A stretch of DNA of 64,000 nt from Serratia surfactantfaciens (GCF_001642805.2 NZ_CP016948.1:2108001-2172000), one strand, 5' to 3'; shown: positions 29,912 through 40,062, counted from the stretch's first letter. The notes: generated from the letters alone by a model not told the origin. Program-made: numbers and translations.

Positions 29912-30544
29912 TCAGAAGCGGTAACCCGCCCCGAACATGAACACCCACGGATCCAGACGCGTATCGAAGCTGTGGTGCCCACCATTCGCATCGTTGAAGC
30001 GAGTTTTGGTTTCGATGTTCATCCACCACACCGACATGTTCAGCATCCAGTGTTCATCCAGGTTGTAATCCAGACCGGCCTGCGCCGCCACACCCCAGGA
30101 GTCTTTCAGATCGAGGTTGCTCAACCCGGCGCTTTTACCGTAGTCGTTGAACTTCTCGTCGAAGAAGGTGGTGTAGTTAACGCCGACGCCCAGGTAAGGA
30201 CGCAGTTTGTCCTGCTTGTCGCCGAAGTAGTATTGCGCCATCAGCGTTGGCGGCAGTTGGTGAACGGTCGCCAGATCGGTGCCGCCCAGCGTCACCTTGT
30301 GGCGGAACGGGGTTGCGGCCAACAGCTCAACGCCAATGTTGTCCGTCACCATATACCCGAAGGTCAGGCCGAGCTGAGTGTTGTTTTTCGCATCCAGCGA
30401 ACCTAAGCCCAGCACGTTGTCCGACCCCGCATTCGGGCGTACCGTCGCGGTACCCGCGCGGAACAGGAAATCACCAGCCTGATGCGCACTTGCCAACATA
30501 GGCGCCATCATCGTCGCCAATACCACCAGAGTTGTCTTTTTCAT
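29912..30544 (-). CDS. ompW: Outer membrane protein W
   Basis: A 210-residue eight-stranded outer-membrane barrel. The ATG at 30544 gives MKKTTLVVLATMM followed by a signal peptide ending ASA (about residue 20). An in-frame ATG at 30556 is not needed. Family motifs are TQLGLTFGYMVTDNIGVELLAATPFRH, given in part, plus LPPTLMAQYYFG and the C-terminal FMFGAGYRF, which ends in phenylalanine as required for barrel assembly. E. coli OmpW passes small hydrophobic molecules. A perfect FNR box lies upstream. Confidence 0.95.
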   Translation of the reverse strand: MKKTTLVVLATMMAPMLASAHQAGDFLFRAGTATVRPNAGSDNVLGLGSLDAKNNTQLGLTFGYMVTDNIGVELLAATPFRHKVTLGGTDLATVHQLPPTLMAQYYFGDKQDKLRPYLGVGVNYTTFFDEKFNDYGKSAGLSNLDLKDSWGVAAQAGLDYNLDEHWMLNMSVWWMNIETKTRFNDANGGHHSFDTRLDPWVFMFGAGYRF

Positions 30545-30603
30545 TATCCATTCCATTTGTGTGGTTAATCTCTCGGGGAGGAATATACCTACTTTCGGGT
30601 ATT

Positions 30604-30624
30604 TGTGATCCCATCGAGATCACA
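30604..30624. promoter_or_regulatory. Inverted repeat TGTGATC-N7-GATCACA in the ompW leader
   Basis: Seven-base perfect arms with a seven-base spacer, 60-80 bases upstream of the ompW start. The arms resemble CRP half sites, but CRP uses TGTGA-N6-TCACA and here the spacing is N11. It could be an operator for an unknown regulator, or form an RNA hairpin in the leader. Confidence 0.5.
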
Positions 30625-30690
30625 TCTTATGTGTAAAAATTTAAAATCCTACTAAAAACAAGGTTACCTAACCACTTAATAAATCAAGGA

Positions 30691-30704
30691 TTGATCTGCA
30701 TCAA
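30691..30704. promoter_or_regulatory. FNR box upstream of ompW
   Basis: TTGATCTGCATCAA matches the FNR consensus TTGAT-N4-ATCAA at every position. Its centre is about 153 bases upstream of the ompW ATG. E. coli ompW is also under FNR control, so anaerobic regulation is likely. It could act on the 30831 gene as well. Confidence 0.85.
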
Positions 30705-30830
30705 AAAATCGATTTTGTTGCAAATTATCTACATGTTCAAATTTCAGTTGCGGAGAAAAATGCGGCTGAGGTAATTTCGTTTTCCGTGTTGGTTTTGGTT
30801 GGTGCCGTAAGGAGTCGGCGGGCAATCAAG

Positions 30831-31271
30831 ATGAGCGAAATCCTTAATCCCTGTGTCAGCTGCGGCGCATGCTGCGGTTATTTTCGAGTGTCATTCTATT
30901 GGGCCGAAGCCGAAGACGGCGGCGGCACCGTCCCTCTTTCCCTAACGGAGCCTTTGACCCCGTTCCTACGCTGCATGCAGGGGACCAACAGCAAGTCCCC
31001 ACGCTGTACCGCATTGGACGGCGAGATCGGCACCGCCGTGTCCTGCTCGATCTACCTCAATCGGCCCAGCCCGTGCAGAGAGTTCGATCAGTCCGGTGAA
31101 AACGGCCTGCGCAACGAAGCCTGCGATCGCGCTCGCGAACGCTACGGCCTGCCGCCGTTGCCGGTGCCCTTGCCGCTTTCGCTGCCTGAGACGACGATCG
31201 TTGAAGAAATAGGCGTAGTGCAATTCGCGGGGTGCCACAGCGGCGTGGAACAGGGTACAATCACCCACTGA
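30831..31271 (+). CDS. YkgJ-family cysteine-cluster protein
   Basis: A 146-residue protein with the zinc- or iron-binding cysteine cluster of the YkgJ/UPF0153 family: C8, C11, C14, C15 ([10 protein letters not shown]), then C48, C59, C72, C82 and C98. No signal peptide or membrane segment. I use the ATG at 30831; an AAGGAG lies somewhat far upstream (about 17 bases), and a GTG at 30786 is an alternative. Function unknown. yciC follows after 34 bases. Confidence 0.85.
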   Translation: MSEILNPCVSCGACCGYFRVSFYWAEAEDGGGTVPLSLTEPLTPFLRCMQGTNSKSPRCTALDGEIGTAVSCSIYLNRPSPCREFDQSGENGLRNEACDRARERYGLPPLPVPLPLSLPETTIVEEIGVVQFAGCHSGVEQGTITH

Positions 31272-31305
31272 TTTATCTCTGTTTTCCCGACGCCAAGGAG
31301 TCTGC

Positions 31306-32058
31306 ATGCCTATCACGGCCAACGCTTTGTACCGTGACAGTTTTAACTTTTTACGCAACCAACTGGCCAGCATCCTGATGCTGGCGCTGTTGACGGCGTT
31401 TATCTCCGTGCTGCTGAATCAGGCCTTCAGCCCCGATGCCGAACAGTTGGCGACGCTCGCGGCCACCACCAGCGATTTCGCCTCGTCTACCGGCATGGGC
31501 ATTCAGGAAGTGATCCAGCAGATGACGCCGGAACAGCAGATGGTGCTGCTGAAAGTGTCGGCCGCCGCCACCTTCTCCGCCCTGGTCGGCAACGTGCTGC
31601 TGGTCGGCGGGATGCTGACGCTGATCCGTCTGGTGTCGCAAGGGCAACGCACCAGCGCCCTGCGCGCGCTCGGCGCTTCGGCGCCCGATCTGCCTCGCCT
31701 GTTGCTGCTGCTGTTTATCTGCACCCTGCTGATCCAGCTCGGTCTGACGCTGTTTGTGGTGCCGGGCGTGATCATGGCGATCGCCTTCGCGCTGGCGCCG
31801 GTGATCGCCTCCGTCGACAAAAAAGGCGTGTTCGCTTCGCTCAAGTTGAGCAGCAAACTGGCCTTCGCCAATGCGCGCGTGATTGTGCCGGCGATGATGC
31901 TGTGGCTGGCGGCCAAGCTGCTGGTGCTGTTCCTGGTGAGCCATCTGTCGGTGCTGACGCCGAACGTCGCCAGCGTAGTGTTGACCGCGTTGAGCAACCT
32001 GGTGTCCGCCCTGCTGCTGATCTATCTGTTCCGTCTGTATATGCTGCTGCGCGGCTAA
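31306..32058 (+). CDS. yciC: YciC, UPF0259 inner membrane protein
   Basis: A 250-residue integral membrane protein (E. coli 247) with about six hydrophobic segments. The match to E. coli is clear at [27 protein letters not shown] and [13 protein letters not shown]. Function unknown. AAGGAG lies seven bases before the ATG. Confidence 0.95.
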   Translation: MPITANALYRDSFNFLRNQLASILMLALLTAFISVLLNQAFSPDAEQLATLAATTSDFASSTGMGIQEVIQQMTPEQQMVLLKVSAAATFSALVGNVLLVGGMLTLIRLVSQGQRTSALRALGASAPDLPRLLLLLFICTLLIQLGLTLFVVPGVIMAIAFALAPVIASVDKKGVFASLKLSSKLAFANARVIVPAMMLWLAAKLLVLFLVSHLSVLTPNVASVVLTALSNLVSALLLIYLFRLYMLLRG

Positions 32059-32078
32059 GGCCGGCGCCACCAAAACCC

Positions 32079-32109
32079 AAGGGGCACGCTTCGGCGCGCC
32101 CCTTTTTTG
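32079..32109. terminator. Terminator between convergent yciC and the SulP gene
   Basis: Outer stem AAGGGGC / GCCCCTT with an inner CGC / GCG around TTCG, then TTTTTTGTTT on the plus strand. A strong intrinsic terminator for yciC; its end touches the SulP stop. Confidence 0.9.
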
Positions 32110-32110
32110 T

Positions 32111-33814
32111 TTACCCCGCTGTGGCGGCTTCCGCCTGCTCCTTACTCTGAATCAGCTTCAGCGCCAGATACAGGTCCGGCACCAAAATCAGCTCTTTGTC
32201 ACGCCCCAATCGGTTGATGCGGAACCAGCGCGTCAGCTCGGTGCGGCGCCCCGCCAGTACCAGCTTAACGTTACGCTGCAATAGGTCGCGTTTCAGTTCG
32301 TCGATGGCCGCCAGTACGCTGATGTCGGCATGGGTAAAGCTGGCCACCGCGTCCACCACCACCCAGCGCGGCTGGAACGGCGTGCCGTCGACCAAATTGA
32401 GGATGCGGCGTTTAAAATACGCCACGTTGAAATAGGTTAGCGGCGAATTGAAGCGGTACATCATGACGCCAGGCACCGCCTTCACGCCATTGTTGTTGCC
32501 CATGGAATGGATCATGCCTTCGTCGTTGACCCCCAGCAGCTGTTCCGTCGGCCGGAAGACGGTGCGCAGAAACTGCATCAATCCGAGCAAGACCGCCAAG
32601 CCGATACCGCTGATCACCCCCACCAGCAGCACGCTGAGGAAGGTAAACAGCGCCAGGCGGAAAGCCTGAGCGTTGCGACGGCGCAAGACCCAGATGCCGC
32701 GAATGTCCAGCAGCGACCAGGCCGCATACATCAGCACCACGCCCAATCCCGCCACCGGAATAAACTGCAGCGGCGCCATCAGGAACAGCAAGACGAAGGC
32801 GATTACCGCCGCGGCGATGATCGACACCAGTTGGCTCTTGCCACCGTTGGCGTCATTCACCGCGGTACGCGAGTCCGCACCGCTGATGGCGAAACCTTGC
32901 GACAGCGCCGAAACGATATTCACCAGCCCCAACGCGCGAAACTCGGCGTCGGCGTTGACCTCATAACCGTTCTTGGCGGCGAAGCTGCGGGCAGTAAGCA
33001 TCATGCTGACAAAGCTCACCACCGCCAGGTTGAGCGCCGGGATCACCATGTCGCGCAGCAAACCAGGCTGAAAGTCCGGCCACTGGACGATCGGCAACAC
33101 GCCGCTGAAGCCACCCACCGTCACCACGCCATGCTGCTGCAAGCCGCCGGCCCAGGTAACGAACGCCGCCAGCACGATGGCGAACAGCGGCGCCGGCCAG
33201 TTAGGCCGCCATTTTTTGAATCCAAGCAGCGTCACCAACGTCAGCAGCGACACCGCCATCGTCAGCCAATCGCTGTGCAGCAGGTTACCCGGCAGCGCGT
33301 AGATGCGTTCGATCAGCTGCGCCTGATGCACCGTGAACCCCAACACCTTGCCGATTTGATCGACGATAATGGTCAGCGCCACGCCGTTCAGCAGCCCGCT
33401 GAGGATCGGCCGCGACAGCAGATCCGCCAACGCCCCCAGCTTGAACCGGCTGGCCAGCAGGCACCATCCCCCCATCATGGCGGTCATCATGATGGTCAGT
33501 TGCCAATGGCGTTCCATATTGCCCGCCGCCAGCGGCGTCACCACCGCGGCGATCACCGCACAGGTGGCGGCGTCGGGCCCGACGATCAGCTGGCGTGACG
33601 AACCGAACAGCGCATAGGCCACCATCGGCAAGATACAGGAATAGAGCCCGACTACCGGGCTGACGCCGGCCAGCTCGGCGTAGGCGATGGCCACCGGCAA
33701 GGCGACGGCGGCAACGGAAAGACCGGCGCGAATATCCGGCTTGAGCCAACCGCGTTGATACCCCAATAAATGCGTCAAACCAGGCGTCAGGGCCTGGAGA
33801 GATTTCCACTGCAT
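32111..33814 (-). CDS. SulP-family anion transporter with STAS domain
   Basis: A 567-residue transporter. Residues of about 20-430 carry 12-14 membrane segments with the SulP signature (VAAVALPVAIAYAELAGVSPVVGLY, quoted in part, then IVGPDAATCAVIA). Residues of about 450-560 form a cytoplasmic STAS domain (WVVVDAVASFTHADISVLAAIDEL, in part). The family moves sulfate, bicarbonate or dicarboxylates. It is clearly different from E. coli DauA in sequence, so the substrate is open. Lies between yciC and yciB, which are closer neighbours in E. coli. Confidence 0.92.
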   Translation of the reverse strand: MQWKSLQALTPGLTHLLGYQRGWLKPDIRAGLSVAAVALPVAIAYAELAGVSPVVGLYSCILPMVAYALFGSSRQLIVGPDAATCAVIAAVVTPLAAGNMERHWQLTIMMTAMMGGWCLLASRFKLGALADLLSRPILSGLLNGVALTIIVDQIGKVLGFTVHQAQLIERIYALPGNLLHSDWLTMAVSLLTLVTLLGFKKWRPNWPAPLFAIVLAAFVTWAGGLQQHGVVTVGGFSGVLPIVQWPDFQPGLLRDMVIPALNLAVVSFVSMMLTARSFAAKNGYEVNADAEFRALGLVNIVSALSQGFAISGADSRTAVNDANGGKSQLVSIIAAAVIAFVLLFLMAPLQFIPVAGLGVVLMYAAWSLLDIRGIWVLRRRNAQAFRLALFTFLSVLLVGVISGIGLAVLLGLMQFLRTVFRPTEQLLGVNDEGMIHSMGNNNGVKAVPGVMMYRFNSPLTYFNVAYFKRRILNLVDGTPFQPRWVVVDAVASFTHADISVLAAIDELKRDLLQRNVKLVLAGRRTELTRWFRINRLGRDKELILVPDLYLALKLIQSKEQAEAATAG

Positions 33815-34035
33815 GCTGTTTTCCGCGGTAAATTATCTGGTTATTATGGCACTTACTATGCGACCTGCGGCCGACTCTGGCAATGCAACCGTGCTTTCTT
33901 GCGTAAGTTTATGCAAATTCCTGCTTTCGCGGCAGAAATCCGCCGGCCAAACGCCGATAATCGGCAACGTCCGGCGGTACACAGAGCCCGCCGAATCCGG
34001 TATAGTCGGCCGATGAACAGATGATGGATTGATTT

Positions 34036-34575
34036 ATGAAGCAGTTTCTTGATTTTCTCCCGTTGATTGTCTTTTTCGCTTTTTACAAGCTGTACGACAT
34101 TTACGTCGCCTCTGGCGCGTTGATCGTCGCCACCGCACTGGCGCTGGTGTTCACCTGGGTGAAATACCGCAAGGTTGAGAAGATGACGCTGATCACCTTC
34201 CTGATGGTGTTGGTGTTCGGCACCCTGACGCTGGTGTTCCACAACGATTTGTTCATCAAGTGGAAAGTGACGGTGATTTACGCGCTGTTCGCGCTGGCGC
34301 TGCTGATCAGCCAGTGGGTGCTCAAAAAGCCGCTGGTTCAACGCATGCTGGGCAAAGAGCTGACGCTGCCGGACAAAGTGTGGAGCAACCTCAACCTGGC
34401 CTGGGCGGTCTTCTTCCTGGCCTGCGGCCTGGCGAATATCTATGTCGCTTTCTGGCTGCCGCAAAGCGTCTGGGTCAATTTCAAAGTCTTTGGCCTGACG
34501 GTGTTGACGCTGGTATTCACCCTGCTTAGCGGTATCTATATTTACCGGCACATGCCGGCAGAACAGAAAAAATAG
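34036..34575 (+). CDS. yciB: YciB, inner membrane-spanning septation-related protein
   Basis: A 179-residue membrane protein (E. coli also 179) with five hydrophobic segments. It acts in cell-envelope synthesis and interacts with division proteins in E. coli. [21 protein letters not shown], in part, and the [17 protein letters not shown] segment identify it. yciA follows after 76 bases, with a hairpin (TGCC-TGCGGC / GCCGCG-GGCA, 34591-34614) between. Confidence 0.95.
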   Translation: MKQFLDFLPLIVFFAFYKLYDIYVASGALIVATALALVFTWVKYRKVEKMTLITFLMVLVFGTLTLVFHNDLFIKWKVTVIYALFALALLISQWVLKKPLVQRMLGKELTLPDKVWSNLNLAWAVFFLACGLANIYVAFWLPQSVWVNFKVFGLTVLTLVFTLLSGIYIYRHMPAEQKK

Positions 34576-34651
34576 TTACAAATTTGTTAATGCCTGCGGC
34601 GCTTGCCGCGGGCAGTATGAAGTGATTCCCTCCTTTTAAAAGCAGACTGCT

Positions 34652-35080
34652 ATGACACAACAACGACCTTTACCCAGCGGCGAGCTGGTGCTGCGCACGC
34701 TGGCGATGCCGGCTGATACCAATGCCAACGGCGATATCTTCGGCGGCTGGCTGATGTCGCAAATGGATATCGGCGGCGCCATCCAGGCAAAAGAGATCGC
34801 CGAAGGGCGCGTGGTGACCGTACGCGTAGACGGCATGACCTTCCTGAAACCGGTGGCGGTAGGCGACGTGGTTTGCTGCTATGCGCACTGCATCCGCACC
34901 GGGCGCAGCTCGATCACCATCAATATCGAAGTGTGGGTAAAGAAAGTCTCTTCCGCTCCGATCGGTCAGCGCTATCGCGCGACAGAAGCGGTGTTCACCT
35001 ATGTGGCAGTCGATGCGGAAGGCAACTCGCGCGCGTTGCCAGACGGTAAAATGAATTTCCGCGTCGGCTTCGAAGAGTAA
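34652..35080 (+). CDS. yciA: Acyl-CoA thioester hydrolase YciA
   Basis: A 142-residue hot-dog-fold thioesterase (E. coli 132). It hydrolyses a wide range of acyl-CoAs, possibly adjusting membrane lipid pools. The catalytic region is MPADTNANGDIFGGWLMSQMD with the Asp in NANGDIFGGW. The last ten residues are an extension relative to E. coli. Cytoplasmic. Confidence 0.95.
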   Translation: MTQQRPLPSGELVLRTLAMPADTNANGDIFGGWLMSQMDIGGAIQAKEIAEGRVVTVRVDGMTFLKPVAVGDVVCCYAHCIRTGRSSITINIEVWVKKVSSAPIGQRYRATEAVFTYVAVDAEGNSRALPDGKMNFRVGFEE

Positions 35081-35103
35081 GCCGGCGGAGATACCGCAAA
35101 TGC

Positions 35104-35133
35104 AAAAAGGGTCGCCGAGGCGACCCTTTTTTT
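35104..35133. terminator. Bidirectional terminator between yciA and tonB
   Basis: Stem GGGTCGC / GCGACCC (35109-35126) with a CGAG loop, A5 on the left and T7 on the right, so it can end both convergent genes. The E. coli tonB region has a similar shared terminator. Confidence 0.92.
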
Positions 35134-35151
35134 CTTTGATGGTGACCGAAC

Positions 35152-35925
<774 letters not shown>

Positions 35926-35931
35926 TTAAAT

Positions 35932-35950
35932 GCAAATAGCAATCATATTC
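35932..35950. promoter_or_regulatory. Probable Fur box upstream of tonB
   Basis: GCAAATAGCAATCATATTC matches the 19-base Fur consensus at about 12 positions. It lies 37-55 bases before the tonB ATG. Iron repression of tonB is the known pattern in enterics. Moderate score only. Confidence 0.5.
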
Positions 35951-36089
35951 AATAACGAAAGGCAAACTATCGCTTTAATCGTCAGTATCCGCAGCGAAAA
36001 CCAGCAAACTCATAAGGATATTAACCTGGCCGTTGCTTTTTAACCGCCGAATCAACACGCTTCATTAACGTTTGGCCGAGCGCTAAAAA

Positions 36090-36112
36090 TAAAAAACCCG
36101 CCGTAGCGGGTC
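36090..36112 (-). terminator. queH terminator
   Basis: Stem ACCCGC / GCGGGT (36096-36111) with a four-base loop, followed on the minus strand by TTTTTTATT. It lies 20 bases after the queH stop. Confidence 0.88.
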
Positions 36113-36130
36113 GATTGCGGTGATTAAGCG

Positions 36131-36784
36131 TTATTCTTCATCGCCATAGTAGAGCACGCCCAGCTTAATCAGCGGCCGCCCCTGCGCTTTGCGATGCAGG
36201 TTGGTGTCGCGCAGCGAATAGACGCAGCCGCAGTATTCCTGCTGATAGAAGCGTTCGCGTTTGCTGATCTCTATCATGCGCGACGAACCGCCCTTCTTGC
36301 GCCAGTTGTAATCCCAATACACCAGATCGGGATACTTTTCCGCCGCCCGGACGCCGCAGTCGGTGATCTGCTGCATGTTCTTCCAGCGCGAGATACCCAG
36401 CGAGCTGGAGATGGTGTCGTAACCATGCTCATGCGCATACAGCGCCGTGCGCTCGAAACGCATATCGAAGCACATGGTGCAGCGAATGCCGCGCTCCGGC
36501 TCATGCTCCATCCCTTTGGCGCGAGCGAACCAGTTGTCGGTGTCGTAATCGGCATCGATAATCGGCACCCCGTGCTGCTCGGCGAAACGGATATTCTCTT
36601 CTTTGCGCAACAGATACTCTTTTTGCGGGTGAATGTTGGGGTTATAGAAGAAAATGGCGTATTCGATCCCGGACGCCTGGATCGCTTCCATCACCTCGCC
36701 GGAACAGGGCGCGCAGCACGAATGCAGCAGCAGTTTGCTTTTGCCCGCAGGCAAATCGAGTTTTTCCCTTACCAGTTCCGTCAT
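36131..36784 (-). CDS. queH: Epoxyqueuosine reductase QueH
   Basis: A 217-residue enzyme of the DUF208 family. It performs the last step of queuosine synthesis in tRNA, in place of cobalamin-dependent QueG. The iron-sulfur and redox cysteines are C23, C24, C27 ([10 protein letters not shown]), C102 and C105 (RCTMCF), and C185/C187 (YCGCVYS). The [11 protein letters not shown] segment is also family-specific. E. coli uses QueG and has no such gene at this site. AGGATATG overlaps the ribosome site. Confidence 0.92.
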   Translation of the reverse strand: MTELVREKLDLPAGKSKLLLHSCCAPCSGEVMEAIQASGIEYAIFFYNPNIHPQKEYLLRKEENIRFAEQHGVPIIDADYDTDNWFARAKGMEHEPERGIRCTMCFDMRFERTALYAHEHGYDTISSSLGISRWKNMQQITDCGVRAAEKYPDLVYWDYNWRKKGGSSRMIEISKRERFYQQEYCGCVYSLRDTNLHRKAQGRPLIKLGVLYYGDEE

Positions 36785-36959
36785 ATCCTCACCTCAATGG
36801 CATATCAGTTTAAGCGCGCCGCACTATACGAATAAAAAGTAGCGGCTTCAAGGCATAAGCGCCAATCCGCCGGGAAATTCGCCGCGCGCCGTTCCCCTGC
36901 CGCGTCTTTTGCGCTACCTTGATAGCACCGTTTTATAGCCATGATTTTAAAGGTGAAAC

Positions 36960-37256
36960 ATGCTTTATCTGATCTACGCGCAAGACGTCCCCAACTCGCT
37001 GGAAAACCGCCTGGCGGTGCGCCCGGCGCATCTGGCGCGCCTGCAGGCGCTGCGCGACGCCGGCCGCCTGGTGGTCGCCGGCCCTAACCCGGCTATTGAC
37101 AGCAACGATCCCGGCGCCGCCGGCTTTACCGGTTCAACGGTGATCGCCGAGTTCGCTTCGCTGGCGGAAGCCCAGACCTGGGCGCAGCAGGATCCCTATA
37201 TCGCCGCCGGCGTCTACGCCGACGTGACGGTGAAACCGTTCAAGCAGGTATTCTGA
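36960..37256 (+). CDS. yciI: YciI family protein
   Basis: A 98-residue small dimeric protein, the same length as E. coli YciI. Conserved H24 (RPAHLARL) and aspartates near 36 and 52 mark the putative active site. Function unknown. It marks the last conserved core gene before the accessory block. Confidence 0.94.
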   Translation: MLYLIYAQDVPNSLENRLAVRPAHLARLQALRDAGRLVVAGPNPAIDSNDPGAAGFTGSTVIAEFASLAEAQTWAQQDPYIAAGVYADVTVKPFKQVF

Positions 37257-37269
37257 CCTCATTACCTGA

Positions 37270-37293
37270 CCGGGAGCGGCGTACCGTTCCCGG
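37270..37293. terminator. Hairpin after yciI
   Basis: Stem CCGGGA / TCCCGG with a GCGG / CCGT inner pairing. No U tract, so it may slow or protect the mRNA instead of ending it cleanly. Confidence 0.5.
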
Positions 37294-37417
37294 ATCAATG
37301 CGTGCTCTCGTCCGCCCTCATCGGTAGAAAAAATGCCTTCCCTTCGGGCGCTGTAGCGCCGCCTGCCTATACTCTCCTGAACCCGCGGCATCGCCGCGTA
37401 CTCCGGGAGATCGACCG

Positions 37418-38368
37418 ATGCGACTCGATGTTCACGCTCACCTGTGGAGCACAGAGTATCTGGATCTTTTGCAATCTCATGGCCTGCACGAAGTCGCCGC
37501 CTATCGGCAATTGGGCGCCGGCCGCAGCGATCGCGAGCTGGCAGCCCGCTTCGCCCTGCTGGACAGCGCCGGCATCGACATGCAAATCTTGTCGGCGACG
37601 CCGCTGTCGCCGCACCTGGAAGACGAACAGGCGGCCGTTGATGCCGCGCGCCGGATCAACGATGAATATGCGGAGCTGGCAGCGCGTTATCCCACCCGCT
37701 TCCGGGCCATCGCTTCTTTGCCGCTGCCGCACATCGACGCTGCGTTACGCGAGCTGGACAGAGCCTTGACCCAGCTCGGCATGCTGGGCGCCTGCATCAC
37801 CACCTCAGTACTCGGGCTCTCTATCGCCAACCCGCTGTTCGAGCCGCTCTATCAGGAACTCAACCGCCGCCGCAGCGTGCTGGCCATTCATCCCGCCGGC
37901 CGCGGCGCGCACTCGCCGCTGATCGCCGATTACGCCTTGACCTGGTCGATCGGTGCGCCGATCGAAGACACGGTCGCCGCCATGCACTTTATCCTCAACG
38001 GCATCCCTCTACGCTTTCCGGAGATGAAAATCATCGTTCCGCATCTGGGCGGCCTGCTGCCAATGACGCTGGAACGCCTCGACCAAACCGTCGCGTGGGA
38101 AGCGCCGGATACGCCGGAACCCCCGAGCTGCGCCGCCCTGCGCATGTGGTACGACACGGTAGGACACGATCAGGTGCCTGCGTTGCAAGCGGCAGCAGCG
38201 ACATTCGGCACCGAGCGGCTGCTGTTCGGCACCGATTTTCCGTTCCAGCCGGGCGAGCTGTTTCAAACCACGGTGGACTACATCCGGCGTGCCGGATTGC
38301 CGGAGGAAGAAGCGAGCGCCATTTTGGATCGCAATGCGGCGACGCTGTTTGGGCTGGAGGCAAACTGA
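37418..38368 (+). CDS. Amidohydrolase-family protein, ACMSD/resorcylate-decarboxylase-like
   Basis: A 316-residue TIM-barrel metal enzyme of the amidohydrolase 2 family. The metal site is H6 and H8 (DVHAHLW), a histidine near 158 (LAIHPAG), H212 (IVPHLGGLLP) and the aspartate in LFGTDFPF near residue 274. The family includes ACMS decarboxylase and hydroxybenzoate decarboxylases; some members are hydrolases. GGGAG lies eight bases before the ATG. No aromatic-degradation gene is next to it, so substrate is unknown. It is the first gene of the accessory block. Confidence 0.88.
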   Translation: MRLDVHAHLWSTEYLDLLQSHGLHEVAAYRQLGAGRSDRELAARFALLDSAGIDMQILSATPLSPHLEDEQAAVDAARRINDEYAELAARYPTRFRAIASLPLPHIDAALRELDRALTQLGMLGACITTSVLGLSIANPLFEPLYQELNRRRSVLAIHPAGRGAHSPLIADYALTWSIGAPIEDTVAAMHFILNGIPLRFPEMKIIVPHLGGLLPMTLERLDQTVAWEAPDTPEPPSCAALRMWYDTVGHDQVPALQAAAATFGTERLLFGTDFPFQPGELFQTTVDYIRRAGLPEEEASAILDRNAATLFGLEAN

Positions 38369-38416
38369 CGCGCGGAGCGCGCGTGCCAAGGCCGCCTTAT
38401 AAGGTTGCGCCTGCGG

Positions 38417-39418
38417 TTATATAACGAGTTTTCCCCGCACCACCACCTTGCCCGGTTTAATGTCAGGATCGGCAATGCGGCGAATTGCCAGATTTAAGGC
38501 CTGCCAGGCGATCTCTTGCAAATCATGCGACACGCAGGGGAAATGAAAACCGTAAATCTCGGCATGCGAAACCTCATCGATGCTGAACAGCGACACCTCC
38601 TGCATCAACGGCAGCCGATGTTCGATGCAGGCCTTGATGATGCCCAGGGAGATTTGGTTGTTGCAGCCGACGAAAAAGTCCGGGGCGCGGTTGTTGGCCA
38701 GCCAACGGCTCGTCTCTTGCCAGGCGACATCCATAAAGAAATCGGCGTACAGCACTTCCAGCGACGCCACTTTGCCTTGCAAAGCCGCTTGCAATCCAGT
38801 GACCCTGTCACGCGCCACATTGGAATTCTCCGGCCCGGAGACCACCACTACCCGCTGCGCCTGCTGTTCCAGCAGCCAACGCCCCGCCTGGAGACCGCAG
38901 TCCAGGTTATCGATATACACCCCGCTGCAATGGCGGCTGTCCAATTCCCTATCGATCAGCACCACCGGGATATTGAGCGTTTCCAAGCGTTTCAGATAGG
39001 AAGGCTGGTACAAATGATCGTTGGAAATGACCGATAGAATGATCGCATCGACGTTGTAGCCAATGAGTTTGTCGATGATTCTGTCTTCGCTTTCCTGAGA
39101 CTCATAGGAGTCGAACACCAGGGTGTCGTACCCCATTTTTTGCGCTTCGAGCGTCATCAGGCGCGTCAGGCCGCCAAAGAATGGGTTGGCCATATCAGGA
39201 TTGACGATACCGATGGTTCTGCTGCTTTTCGCTCGCAGATTGCGCGCGGCGGCATTGACCACGTAACCGAGTTCGGCGGCAGTCTCGCGAATTCTCCTCA
39301 ACGTTTCCGGATGGACCTTGTCCGGCTGTGAAAACGCCCGCGAAGCGGTTATTTTGCTGACATTCGCCTGTGCGGCGACGCTGGCCAGCGTCGCTTTCCG
39401 TCCTCGATCCACTGCCAA
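38417..39418 (-). CDS. LacI-family regulator of the pentose/pentitol cassette
   Basis: A 333-residue LacI/GntR-type repressor. The helix-turn-helix is at about 8-30 (KATLASVAAQANVSKITASRAF), followed by the hinge. The periplasmic-binding-like core (from about 64, SRTIGIVNPDMANPFFGGL) binds an unknown sugar or sugar phosphate. It follows the D-lyxose-isomerase-like gene in the same direction, 72 bases apart, so both come from the promoter next to operator 40063-40078. The probable operators are the two matching palindromes at 40063 and 40233. Confidence 0.9.
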   Translation of the reverse strand: MAVDRGRKATLASVAAQANVSKITASRAFSQPDKVHPETLRRIRETAAELGYVVNAAARNLRAKSSRTIGIVNPDMANPFFGGLTRLMTLEAQKMGYDTLVFDSYESQESEDRIIDKLIGYNVDAIILSVISNDHLYQPSYLKRLETLNIPVVLIDRELDSRHCSGVYIDNLDCGLQAGRWLLEQQAQRVVVVSGPENSNVARDRVTGLQAALQGKVASLEVLYADFFMDVAWQETSRWLANNRAPDFFVGCNNQISLGIIKACIEHRLPLMQEVSLFSIDEVSHAEIYGFHFPCVSHDLQEIAWQALNLAIRRIADPDIKPGKVVVRGKLVI

Positions 39419-39489
39419 ATGCAGCTCCTTAGCTTGAAGATATCATTTCGTACCATTCTCGGCATCATGACAGAACTTTGCCCATGGCG

Positions 39490-40044
39490 CTAATGGTTTA
39501 CGCCTGCAAGGCGGTTAATACGCGGATCGGTAAAAATATCCAGCTCGTCGCGGCTCTCGGAAGAGAACTCGGAGACCACCGCGCCCTGCTTTCCCGCCTG
39601 AAACCAGTGCCGGGTGTTGGGGGCGATGGTGTATTGCTCACCCGGCCGCAGAAGGATATAGCGATCGCAGGTATACCACTGCTCCGCCCCTGCGGGCACC
39701 CGACATGCCAACTCGCCTCCACGATCGTTGGGCGTCAGGTTTTCATCATCGACAAACAGAAATACCTCCCCCCAACGGCAACGAAAAGTCTCTTGCTTAC
39801 CGGGCGTGCCGGCGAAAGGCGGATGCAAATGCTCTGGGCAGGTCTGCCCCGGAAAGAGCACCAACTCTTTCGCACAATACCGGGGGGAGTTGACGTAAGT
39901 CAGCAGCTGCAATCCCGACACGGGATAGTCAGCCAGACCAAAAGTTGCAATTTCAATACGTTGCTGCTCGTCTTTCGTCAGGACAATGTCCGCCTGGCGC
40001 AAATATTCCAGCGTGGCGGCTTTGGCGTTTTGTTGTTTGTTCAT
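39490..40044 (-). CDS. D-lyxose ketol-isomerase-like cupin
   Basis: A 184-residue cupin sugar isomerase. The metal ligands are H73, H75, E86 and H147 (CPEHLHPP, QETFRC, NTRHWFQ; numbered from the ATG at 40047). This set and the length match the D-lyxose isomerase family found in E. coli O157 and others, which converts D-lyxose to D-xylulose. I prefer the second ATG (40044), since AGGG then has a normal spacing; the first (40047) is three bases from it. The product would be the substrate of the xylulokinase encoded across the divergent promoter. Confidence 0.86.
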   Translation of the reverse strand: MNKQQNAKAATLEYLRQADIVLTKDEQQRIEIATFGLADYPVSGLQLLTYVNSPRYCAKELVLFPGQTCPEHLHPPFAGTPGKQETFRCRWGEVFLFVDDENLTPNDRGGELACRVPAGAEQWYTCDRYILLRPGEQYTIAPNTRHWFQAGKQGAVVSEFSSESRDELDIFTDPRINRLAGVNH

Positions 40045-40062
40045 CATTTTCCCTGCAAAGTA

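Noticed and set aside
30604..30624. CRP site upstream of ompW
   Set aside because: Arms look right but the spacing is N11 instead of N6; recorded as an inverted repeat only.
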